Assembly: GCF_003031265.1 (NCBI RefSeq) | Contig: NZ_CP019966.1 | Location: 2,108,001-2,172,000 of the forward strand | Reading direction: 5' to 3' | DNA from: Rhodopseudomonas palustris | GTDB lineage: Bacteria > Pseudomonadota > Alphaproteobacteria > Rhizobiales > Xanthobacteraceae | Length of the DNA stretch: 64,000 nucleotides | Part shown: piece after piece, positions 55,948 through 64,000 of the stretch | Layout of the letters: each line of letters opens with the position of its first letter | Numbering within the stretch: the stretch's first letter is position 1 | Notes under the pieces: generated by a model | What the model was told of the DNA's origin: nothing | Databases searched by the model: none | The model's input: the letters and a program-made list of their open reading frames with translations, nothing else | Program-made: the position numbers and the translations under genes

Positions 55948-56940
55948 ATGCAGCTTCATCAGCCACATCGCTTCTCCGTCGCGCCGATGATGGAGTGGAC
56001 CGACAGCCCCTGTCGGGTCTTCCATCGGCTGCTGACCAAGCGCGCTTTGCTCTACACCGAGATGGTCACCACCGGAGCAGTGATCCACGGTGACCGGCAG
56101 CGGCTGCTCGGCTTCGATGCGAGTGAACATCCGCTGGCGCTGCAGCTCGGCGGCTCCAATCCGAACGACCTCGCCACCTCGGCGAAGATCGGCGAGGACT
56201 TCGGCTACGACGAGATCAACATCAACGTCGGCTGTCCGTCCGATCGGGTGAAGGAGGGCCGGTTCGGCGCCTGCCTGATGGCGGAGCCGGAGCTGGTCGC
56301 CGAGGGCGTCGCCGCGATGAAGCGGGCCGTCTCTGTGCCGGTGACGGTGAAGTGCCGGATCGGGATCGACGATCAGGATCCCGAAGTCGCGCTCGATGCG
56401 CTGGCGCGGGCGGTGGTCGCAGCCGGCGCCGACGCGCTGATCGTGCACGCCCGCAAGGCGTGGCTGAACGGGCTGTCGCCGAAAGAGAACCGCCACATCC
56501 CGCCGCTCGATTACGACCGGGTGTATCGGCTGAAGCAGGCGATGCCGCAGGTGCCGATCATCATCAACGGTGGCATCGGCAGCATCGCGGAAGCCAAGCG
56601 GCATCTCGAGCACGTCGACGGCGTCATGCTCGGCCGTGCCGCCTATCAGGAGCCGTGGCGGCTGCTCGAGGTCGATCCGGAGCTGTTCGGCGAGCCGGCG
56701 CCTTATGCCTCGATGAAGGAGGCACTCGAAGCGCTGATCCCGTATATCGCGCGCCAGCTCGCGCAAGGCCTGCGGCTCCACGCGATCACCCGCCACGTCA
56801 TCGGCGCGTATCAGGGCGTGCCCGGCGCGCGCGCGTTCCGCCGCTATCTGTCCGAATTTGGCGTCAAACCCGATGCCGACGCCAGCGTGCTGTTGAAGGC
56901 GATGGTGGCGGTGACGGAGCGGGCGACGGAAGCTGCCTGA
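55948..56940 (+). CDS. dusA: tRNA-dihydrouridine(20/20a) synthase DusA
   Basis: A 330-residue FMN enzyme reducing uridine to dihydrouridine in the tRNA D-loop. The start SVAPMMEWTDSPCRVFHRLL is the DusA signature. The catalytic cysteine is in NVGCPSDRVKEGRFGACLM, and HARKAWLNGLSPKENR and IINGGIGS complete the set. Monocistronic; convergent with the broken antitoxin gene. Confidence 0.96.
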   Translation: MQLHQPHRFSVAPMMEWTDSPCRVFHRLLTKRALLYTEMVTTGAVIHGDRQRLLGFDASEHPLALQLGGSNPNDLATSAKIGEDFGYDEININVGCPSDRVKEGRFGACLMAEPELVAEGVAAMKRAVSVPVTVKCRIGIDDQDPEVALDALARAVVAAGADALIVHARKAWLNGLSPKENRHIPPLDYDRVYRLKQAMPQVPIIINGGIGSIAEAKRHLEHVDGVMLGRAAYQEPWRLLEVDPELFGEPAPYASMKEALEALIPYIARQLAQGLRLHAITRHVIGAYQGVPGARAFRRYLSEFGVKPDADASVLLKAMVAVTERATEAA

Positions 56941-56961
56941 GCTATCAAGCAAACAGGCTAA

Positions 56962-57287
56962 CTACGCGATCGCGCGAAGCCCCTTGGCTTTGACCAAATT
57001 GAGCAGTTTCAGCGATGGCCCGTCGGGACGCTTTTCGCCACGTTCCCACTTGCTCACCGCGTCTTTTCGCACATTGAGATAGCTCGCGAACACCGGTTGC
57101 GACACCTGCTCGCGCTCCCTCAGTGCTTTGATTCCTCGGGCGCCATTGGCTCGACCGGCGTCAGGCACAGCTCGTCGAACTCGCGCATCGTCGCTTTATC
57201 GATGACGTTGGCGCGGGCCAGGCCAAAGGCGGTCTTGTGGACCGTCGCAAGGATGCCGCTCTCACGTTTGCGGATAGGCTTTGTCAT
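56962..57287 (-). pseudogene. Frameshifted HigA/XRE-type antitoxin
   Basis: The minus strand encodes MTKPIRKRESGILATVHKTA onward to ...PEE in one frame (start codon at 57287) and then hits a stop at 57120. The natural continuation, IKALREREQVSQPVFASYLN to ...GLRAIA, is in the next frame. Restoring one A in the GGAATC at about 57131-57136 joins them into a 108-residue HigA-type helix-turn-helix protein (SQPVFASYLNVRKDAVSKWE). So a single-base loss has broken it, unless it is a sequencing error. No HigB/RelE toxin gene is visible in the 130 bases upstream. Confidence 0.75.
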
Positions 57288-57420
57288 CTCTGTCTCGTGA
57301 CTTCCGAGAATGACGCGGTGCTTAGGCGACCATGATCAAGGAAACTGACCGGCGGCGCAATGATTCCGCTCGTCGATGCCCTGGTTGAGGGGGAGGAGAC
57401 CGGCAGTTTCGACGGACCGG

Positions 57421-57957
57421 CTACGGATACCCGCGCAGCCGGAGTTGGTCGGCGCGGACTTCCCAGCTTTCGAGGCGGTCGAGGAAGCTCATCCCGAGCA
57501 GGTTGGTCTTCATCTGGCCGCGCGGCACCACCAGGGCCGGGACCGAGCGCTCGACCAGTTTGCCGATCGCCAGGCTGTCGAGCGACAGCCGCGCGGCGCG
57601 GGTGTGGCCGCCGGCGGTTTCCAGTTCGACGTTGAAGTTCAGCAGTTCGAGCGGCAGGCCCGCCGCCTTGGCGGTCTCGTAAGTGAGCACCACCGAGGTC
57701 GCACCGGTGTCGATCACCATCGGCGCCGAAACGCCGTTGACCTTGGCGCTGACCGCGAACTCGCCGCCGGTGCCGCGTGGGATTTCGACCATGCGCGAAC
57801 TGGCCGCTTCGGCCGCCGCCGTGGCGGCAGCGACGCGCTTCTTCAGCATCGTCGACATCGCATCACCGGCCGCGGAAATCCGCTTCGGGTCGCCATAGGC
57901 GACCACCGCGCCGGCGGTCCCGATCAGCACCATGAGCACCAGCAGAATGCGGCTCAT
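57421..57957 (-). CDS. Retropepsin-like clan AA aspartic protease, membrane-anchored
   Basis: 178 residues. One N-terminal membrane helix (about 4-21), a short helical linker, then a single-lobe aspartic protease fold with D83 in MVIDTGATSVVL and LLGMSFLDRLE near the end. Bacterial members of this TIGR02281-like family are presumed homodimers in the periplasm. It lies 22 bases after the DUF1289 gene, so probably the same transcript. Confidence 0.88.
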   Translation of the reverse strand: MSRILLVLMVLIGTAGAVVAYGDPKRISAAGDAMSTMLKKRVAAATAAAEAASSRMVEIPRGTGGEFAVSAKVNGVSAPMVIDTGATSVVLTYETAKAAGLPLELLNFNVELETAGGHTRAARLSLDSLAIGKLVERSVPALVVPRGQMKTNLLGMSFLDRLESWEVRADQLRLRGYP

Positions 57958-57979
57958 GACGCACCTGAGTTAAAGCGCG

Positions 57980-58204
57980 TTACGCGGGCGTGTCCGTCGC
58001 CGAGGCGCGGCGCCGGCGGGGCTGCGGCACATCCATGCCGGCGTCGGCCATCCGCTGCGGCAGGCCGGCCATGATGGCGAGCCGTTCGGCACTGGCCATT
58101 CGCGGCCAGCGCGCGATCTCCGGCATGGTGCGGCCACAACCGTAGCAGAGGTTGGTCTGCGGATTGATCATGCAGACCGCGATGCAGGGCGTTTCGATGC
58201 TCAT
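57980..58204 (-). CDS. DUF1289 Cys-rich small protein
   Basis: 74 residues with the family's cysteine pattern CIAVCMINPQTNLCYGCGRT (four cysteines suited to a metal), followed by a helical part. Function unknown. Upstream partner of the aspartic protease gene. Confidence 0.85.
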   Translation of the reverse strand: MSIETPCIAVCMINPQTNLCYGCGRTMPEIARWPRMASAERLAIMAGLPQRMADAGMDVPQPRRRRASATDTPA

Positions 58205-58248
58205 GTCGGATGGTGGCTGACATTGGTCGCCTCCCGCAAGTCCCGATC

Positions 58249-59844
58249 TTACAACCCGGTGCCGGCGTTCATGATCGGCTGCCGGCGCGCGCGGGCGGTC
58301 TCGGAGGTGGTGACCGAGTCCGGCTGCAGCGGCGGCGCCTCATCGGCGAGCGGCGCCAGCGCCGACATCACCCGCTCGGGCGGGAAGGTGACGATCACTT
58401 CGGTGCCGATCCGCAGTTTGGATTTCAGCGTGAAGGTGCCGCCGTGCATGTCGATCAGGCTCTTGGCGATCGGCAGGCCGAGGCCGGCGCCCTGTTCGGC
58501 GGATTTGATCGAGTTGGAACCTTGGCCGAACGAGGCCAGCACGATCGGGATCTCCTCCTCGGGAATGCCGGAGCCGGTGTCCTTGACGCTGAGGTACTGG
58601 CCGCCGGAGGCCGTCCAGCCGGCCTTCAGCCAGATCTCGCCGCCCTGCGGGGTGAACTTGATCGCGTTCGACAACAGGTTGAGCACCACCTGACGCACCG
58701 CGCGCTCGTCGCCCCAGATCCGCGGCATGCCCTGTTCGAACACTTCATGGATGGTGATGCCGCGGCTGGAGGCGCGCAGCTTGAGCAGGTGGTGACAATC
58801 GGTCACCACATGCACCAGCGAGATCGCTTCCTCGTTCAGCTCGTAGCGGCCGGCTTCGATCCGCGACAGGTCGAGGATCTCGTTGATCAGGTTGAGCAGG
58901 TGGACGCCGGAATTGTGGATGTCGGCCGAGTAGTCTTTGTAGGCCGGCACCGCATGGGCGCCGAAGATCTCGCTCTTCATCACTTCCGAAAAACCCAGAA
59001 TGGCGTTGAGCGGCGTGCGTAGCTCGTGGCTCATCTGCGCCAGAAAGCGCGACTTGGCGACGTTGGCGGCCTCGGCGCGATGCCGGGCCTCGTCGGAGAT
59101 CGCCTTGGACTGTTCGAGCTCGGCGATCAGCACGTCCTTCTCGGCGCGCGCCTGCAGCGTCGCCAGCGTCGTCGAGTGCAGCCGGTGGGCGAGCAGGGCG
59201 AAGTAGCCTTCCGCCGCGACGGTGAGCGCCGCCAGCACGTATTTGTCGAACGAGCCGCTGAGCGCGAAGTTGACCGCGATCGCGGCGGTTACCGGCATCG
59301 TCGCGGCCAGCGCGGCGATCGGCAGGCTCGCCGCCAGCATCGACGACACCGCCACCACCAGCAGCATCAGGAACATCAGAAGCGTGCTGGAGACGACGTT
59401 GAGTTCGGTCGGGTGGATCAGGATTGCGGTCCACGCCAGGCCGTACAGCAGGTCGAGCAGGATAAAGCGCCGCCGCCAGGTGCGAGTGCGCGGCACCGAG
59501 GCCGGCTCCTGGAGGAAGCGGTTGCAGTTGCGGATCACCACGGCGTGGATGCTGAGCATCGCCACCGTCCACGCGCCCGCCGGCAGCGGGTCCATCCAGA
59601 TCCCGAACAGCACGCCGGTGACGACCACCAGCAGCATCACCACGTAGGAGGCGGACAGCCGGGTCTCGGCATATTGCCGGACCAGTTCGTGGTCGAAGGC
59701 GGGGCGGGTGCCGCTGGTCGAGGTCAGGCGGTCGCGCGCCTCGCGCACCCGCTGTGCCGCCGCGCGCCGGTTGCGCGCCGGCGCGGCCACCGGAGGCTCA
59801 GCCGGAAGCTGGAAGACTTCAGGCTTTTCGGCGGACTCACTCAT
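58249..59844 (-). CDS. Membrane sensor histidine kinase, PleC/DivJ-like core
   Basis: A 531-residue kinase with about six transmembrane helices in residues 70-225, a coiled coil, then HisKA (SHELRTPLNAILGFSEVM) and HATPase domains with LNLLSNAIKF, DTGSGIP and GAGLGLPIA. The HisKA segment (FLAQMSHELRTP and LLNLINEILDLSRIEAGRYEL) parallels that of the kinase at 16294. The membrane organisation is DivJ-like. No cognate regulator adjoins it. A start 12 bases earlier is also possible. Confidence 0.9.
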   Translation of the reverse strand: MSESAEKPEVFQLPAEPPVAAPARNRRAAAQRVREARDRLTSTSGTRPAFDHELVRQYAETRLSASYVVMLLVVVTGVLFGIWMDPLPAGAWTVAMLSIHAVVIRNCNRFLQEPASVPRTRTWRRRFILLDLLYGLAWTAILIHPTELNVVSSTLLMFLMLLVVAVSSMLAASLPIAALAATMPVTAAIAVNFALSGSFDKYVLAALTVAAEGYFALLAHRLHSTTLATLQARAEKDVLIAELEQSKAISDEARHRAEAANVAKSRFLAQMSHELRTPLNAILGFSEVMKSEIFGAHAVPAYKDYSADIHNSGVHLLNLINEILDLSRIEAGRYELNEEAISLVHVVTDCHHLLKLRASSRGITIHEVFEQGMPRIWGDERAVRQVVLNLLSNAIKFTPQGGEIWLKAGWTASGGQYLSVKDTGSGIPEEEIPIVLASFGQGSNSIKSAEQGAGLGLPIAKSLIDMHGGTFTLKSKLRIGTEVIVTFPPERVMSALAPLADEAPPLQPDSVTTSETARARRQPIMNAGTGL

Positions 59845-60012
59845 CAACCAACACAAATCCTGCGCGAGAACGCGCGCGGTTTCCCCAGCCTATATCTGGC
59901 CACAAATCCTTAAGAGCAGCCTTAGAGGGAAAATTATTCCGGTTAACAGCTGGCTAACAATCGCGGTGAACGAGCCGTGAAAACCGCGATTGCAGCCCTG
60001 TTCCGCGCTGGC

Positions 60013-60882
60013 TCAGCGCTCCAGTCGCGCCAGCAGGCTGGAGGTGTCCCAGCGCCGGCCGCCCATCTTTTCGACCTCGGCGTAGAAAGTGTCGACCAGC
60101 GCCGTGACCGGCAGGCTGGCGCCGTTACGGCGCGCTTCGGAAAGACAGATCGACAGATCCTTGCGCATCCATTCGACCGCGAAGCCGAAATCGTATTTGC
60201 CGTCGTTCATGGTCTTGTGGCGGTTCTCCATCTGCCACGACTGCGCGGCGCCCTTGGAGATGGTGTCGATCACCGCGTTGACGTCGAGGCCGGCCTTCTT
60301 GGCGAAGTGGATGCCTTCCGACAGGCCTTCGACCAGCCCGGCGATGCAGATCTGATTGACCATCTTGGTGAGCTGACCGCTGCCGGCGGGGCCCAGCAGC
60401 TTGCACATCCGCGCGTAGGCGGCGATCACCGGCTCGGCCTTGGCGAAGTCCTCCGGCCGGCCACCGCACATCACCGTCAGCACGCCATTCTCGGCGCCGG
60501 CCTGGCCACCCGACACCGGCGCGTCGATGAAGTGGAAGCCGGCCTTGCTCGCGGCCGCGTCGAGCTCGCGCGCGACTTCGGCGGAGGCGGTGGTGTGGTC
60601 GACGAAGATCGCGCCCTTGCTCATCGCGCCGAACGCGCCGTCGGCACCGGTGGTGACGGCGCGCAGGTCGTCGTCGTTGCCGACGCAGGCCATCACGAAG
60701 TCCTGGCCCGCCGCAGCCTCGGCCGGGGTCGGCGCGGCGCGGCCGCCGAATTTCTCGGCCCAGGCCTGGGCTTTCGCGGCCGTGCGATTGTAGACCGTCA
60801 CCTCATGGCCGCCTTTCGTCACGAGATGTCCGGCCATCGGAAACCCCATGACGCCGAGACCGATGAAAGCGACTTTGGCCAT
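60013..60882 (-). CDS. 3-hydroxyisobutyrate dehydrogenase-family oxidoreductase
   Basis: 289 residues. N-terminal NAD(P)-binding motif GLGVMGFPMAGHL, the DAPVSGGQAGAENG substrate motif and the catalytic lysine in GQLTKMVNQI. The family includes 3-hydroxyisobutyrate dehydrogenase, tartronate semialdehyde reductase and glyoxylate/succinic semialdehyde reductases, so a link to the glyoxylate theme of the oxalate cluster is possible but only inferred. The ATG at 60882 is chosen because the Rossmann fold begins there. Confidence 0.88.
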   Translation of the reverse strand: MAKVAFIGLGVMGFPMAGHLVTKGGHEVTVYNRTAAKAQAWAEKFGGRAAPTPAEAAAGQDFVMACVGNDDDLRAVTTGADGAFGAMSKGAIFVDHTTASAEVARELDAAASKAGFHFIDAPVSGGQAGAENGVLTVMCGGRPEDFAKAEPVIAAYARMCKLLGPAGSGQLTKMVNQICIAGLVEGLSEGIHFAKKAGLDVNAVIDTISKGAAQSWQMENRHKTMNDGKYDFGFAVEWMRKDLSICLSEARRNGASLPVTALVDTFYAEVEKMGGRRWDTSSLLARLER

Positions 60883-61164
60883 GTCTGGACCCTTCGGTTG
60901 CGAGGCGCGAGCCGGTCGCGCCTGATCGAGTGGAGGTGAGGGCGGCCCGCTGCGGGGCACGCGAGGAGGAGGCGTCAGCATAGGCGAGGAGCTTCGCGGA
61001 GCAAGTCTGCGATCTCGCTGGAACGTAAGGCGAAGCGATCATCTTGCAGTGCAGCATGGTTCCGCGCTTGGCCGTTTCAGAAGCGAGGGCCGATGGCTAA
61101 TTCCCGGCTTGAACCGAGCGATGGCATGTGATCGGTGGGCACGCGAAGCGGCAGGAGACTTCCA

Positions 61165-62277
61165 GTGAGCGTGACCCAGCAACAGATTCTCGACAGCCTG
61201 GCCAAGGTGGCGACGCCGCGTGGCGTGCCGCTGACCAAAGCCGGCGTGCTGTCGGAGATCGCCATCACCGACGGCAAGGTGTACTTCTCGATCAACGTCG
61301 ATGCGGCCGAGGCGCGGGCTTGGGAGAGCGTGCGCAGCGACGCTGAGGCAGCCGTGCGCGGCACGTCCGGCGTGAAGAGCGCGCTGGTGGCGCTGACTGC
61401 CGAGCGTCAGCCGGGCAGCGCTCCGGCGCAGCGGCCCGGCGTGGCGCCGGTGTCGGCGCATCGTCCGGCCGGTGCGCCTGGAGCCGGTCTGCCGAAACAG
61501 GCGGGCATTCCCGGTGTCGGCGCGATCATCGCCGTCGCATCCGGCAAAGGCGGCGTCGGCAAATCGACCACTGCGCTCAATCTCGCGCTCGGCCTGCGCG
61601 ACCTCGGCCTCAAGGTCGGGCTGCTCGACGCCGACATCTATGGTCCGTCGGTGCCGCGGCTGACCGGCATCAACGAGAAGCCGCAGCTCGACGACAGCCG
61701 CCGGATGATTCCGATCGCGCGGTTCGGCCTGTCGATCATGTCGATCGGCTTCCTGGTCGACGAAGAGGCGGCGATGATCTGGCGCGGTCCGATGGTGATG
61801 TCGGCGATCACGCAGATGCTGCGCGACGTCGACTGGGGCAAGCTCGACGTGCTGGTGGTCGACATGCCGCCCGGCACCGGTGACGCGCAGCTGACGCTGG
61901 CGCAAACCGTGCCGCTGAAGGGCGCGGTGATCGTGTCGACGCCGCAGGATTTGGCGCTGATCGATGCCCGCCGTGGCCTTGCGATGTTCACCAAGGTGAA
62001 TGTCCCGGTGATCGGCATCATCGAGAACATGAGTTACTTCCTCTGCCCGGAATGCGGCACCCGGTCAGACGTGTTTGGGCATGGCGGAGCGCGGCACGAA
62101 GCCGAGCGACTCGGCGTCCCGTTCCTCGGCGAAATCCCGCTGCATATGGAGATTCGAGCCACTTCGGACGCCGGCCGGCCGGTGGTCGAGAGCGAGCCCA
62201 ACGGGCCGCATGCGACGATCTATCGCGCGATTGCCGGCAAGGTGCGCGACCGGATCAACAGCCTCGCGACCAATTGA
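61165..62277 (+). CDS. mrp: Mrp/ApbC iron-sulfur cluster carrier ATPase
   Basis: 370 residues. An N-terminal MIP18/DUF59-like domain (1-85), a proline/alanine linker, then a deviant Walker A SGKGGVGKST (127-136) in a ParA-like ATPase domain and the cluster-binding CPEC motif near residue 294. The GTG start has GCAGGAGA upstream. It delivers 4Fe-4S clusters to apo-proteins. Confidence 0.95.
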   Translation: MSVTQQQILDSLAKVATPRGVPLTKAGVLSEIAITDGKVYFSINVDAAEARAWESVRSDAEAAVRGTSGVKSALVALTAERQPGSAPAQRPGVAPVSAHRPAGAPGAGLPKQAGIPGVGAIIAVASGKGGVGKSTTALNLALGLRDLGLKVGLLDADIYGPSVPRLTGINEKPQLDDSRRMIPIARFGLSIMSIGFLVDEEAAMIWRGPMVMSAITQMLRDVDWGKLDVLVVDMPPGTGDAQLTLAQTVPLKGAVIVSTPQDLALIDARRGLAMFTKVNVPVIGIIENMSYFLCPECGTRSDVFGHGGARHEAERLGVPFLGEIPLHMEIRATSDAGRPVVESEPNGPHATIYRAIAGKVRDRINSLATN

Positions 62278-62348
62278 TGCGCTGCGAAGTGATCATACCG
62301 GCGTCGATGATCGACCACTCAGGAGTGATCGTCGACGCGGCGTGGTGA

Positions 62349-63620
<1,272 letters not shown>

Positions 63621-63642
63621 TCTGAACGCCTCAAATGAAAAG

Positions 63643-63675
63643 GCCCGGCCTCCGCGAGGAGGCCGGGCTTTTTTT
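63643..63675 (+). terminator. Rho-independent terminator of the solute-binding protein gene
   Basis: gcccggcctcc and ggaggccgggc, perfect 11-base stem, gcga loop, then seven T. Starts 22 bases after the stop codon. Confidence 0.93.
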
Positions 63676-63718
63676 GTTGTTACCAGTCTTCCTGGTGAGA
63701 CGGGCGGTCCAGCTTCAC

Positions 63719-63798
63719 CGTCATTGCGAGCGAAGCGAAGCAATCCAGCTCAGTGCACTGAGCTGGATTGCTTCGTCGCTGCGCTCCTCGCAATGACG
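63719..63798. repeat. Palindromic repeat family B, copy 3
   Basis: Outer cgtcattgcgag / cgcaatgacg arms enclose a perfect 40-base palindrome (63736-63775) centred on GTGCAC: the 20-base arm begins cgaagcaatcc. It lies between the terminator and the convergent permease gene. Confidence 0.8.
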
Positions 63799-63819
63799 GG
63801 AAGGGGAAGCTGTCCTCGA

Positions 63820-64000
63820 TCAGAACTTCGGCGGGCCGAGATCGATCTGCGGCATCTCGATCTGCGGGATGTCGATCTTGACCTTGGATGGGTCGATGTC
63901 GCCTGCAACGCCCTTGTAGTGCATCACCATTCCGGGGAAGGCGATCACCATGGCGACCATGATCAGCTGGATGATCACGAACGGCACCGAGCCCCAATAG
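63820..64000 (-). CDS. TRAP transporter large permease, C-terminal fragment
   Basis: The minus strand from the right edge to a stop at 63820-63822 reads YWGSVPFVIIQLIMVAMVIA then FPGMVMHYKGVA and a soluble tail rich in DIPQIEMPQID. The last transmembrane helix plus the context of a TRAP solute-binding protein identify the end of a DctM-type large permease. The gene start is outside the window. About 59 codons are visible. Confidence 0.75.
   Translation of the reverse strand, partial: YWGSVPFVIIQLIMVAMVIAFPGMVMHYKGVAGDIDPSKVKIDIPQIEMPQIDLGPPKF

Noticed and set aside
62286..62345. Repeated GATC-containing inverted motifs before the TRAP gene
   Set aside because: Arms are short (about five bases) and imperfect; not distinguishable from chance in this G+C-rich DNA.
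63680..63997. 105-codon minus-strand frame at the right edge
   Set aside because: It reads through the repeat in the wrong frame; the frame giving a hydrophobic helix and ending at 63820 is the TRAP permease.

Overview
The window looks like a chromosomal segment of a Rhodopseudomonas/Bradyrhizobium-type alphaproteobacterium. The basis is very high third-position G+C, families typical of that group (two-component genes next to glnE, PleC/DivJ-like kinases, DUF1289, TRAP and oxalate genes), a complete pqqABCDE operon, and dispersed GTCATTCCGGGG and GTCATTGCGAG palindromic repeats. The species call (Rhodopseudomonas palustris-like) is an inference from content; no search was run. I found no rRNA, tRNA, CRISPR array, insertion sequence or prophage.

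Layout. 1-1.9 kb: two minus-strand ferritin-like genes, the first fused to a 2Fe-2S ferredoxin, behind a clear sigma-54 -24/-12 element and a TGT-N10-ACA NifA-type site, which points to nitrogen-fixation control. 1.9-10.6 kb: a Do-type protease, an OmpR-type response regulator, a soluble PAS chemoreceptor, a histidine kinase and glnE. The chemoreceptor lies between a probable regulator/kinase pair. 10.7-20.2 kb: a small membrane protein, an AraC regulator, a subtilase autotransporter, a PAS histidine kinase and a zinc-type CDF exporter.

20.3-28.3 kb: a minus-strand run of a quinone-oxidoreductase-like MDR, a nitronate monooxygenase-like flavoprotein, an FAH-family enzyme, a PanE-like reductase, an OxlT-like oxalate/formate antiporter, formyl-CoA:oxalate CoA-transferase and a GntR regulator. 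The PanE homologue in this setting is best read as an oxalyl-CoA reductase candidate (oxalate to oxalyl-CoA to glyoxylate). 28.6-32 kb: pqqABCDE, with pqqA only 26 codons long. 36.5-37.6 kb: S-(hydroxymethyl)glutathione dehydrogenase, so oxalate, PQQ and formaldehyde functions lie close together.

32-56 kb is rich in efflux genes: an AaeB/AaeX/AaeA-like system and two RND pumps, each divergent from its own TetR gene and each with a visible palindromic operator between the two. Among them lie an orphan HerA-like ATPase, a luciferase-like monooxygenase, a patatin lipoprotein, a PepSY protein and a class III adenylate cyclase. 56-64 kb: dusA, a frameshifted HigA-type antitoxin remnant, a retropepsin-like protease, a DUF1289 protein, a second PleC/DivJ-like kinase, a 3-hydroxyisobutyrate dehydrogenase-like enzyme, Mrp, a Tat-exported TRAP solute-binding protein and, cut by the right edge, the C-terminus of a TRAP large permease.

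Many gene pairs overlap by 1-4 bases (kinase/glnE, pqqB/C, pqqD/E, the RND and Aae operons), indicating translational coupling. Palindromic repeats occupy mainly the spaces between transcription units.
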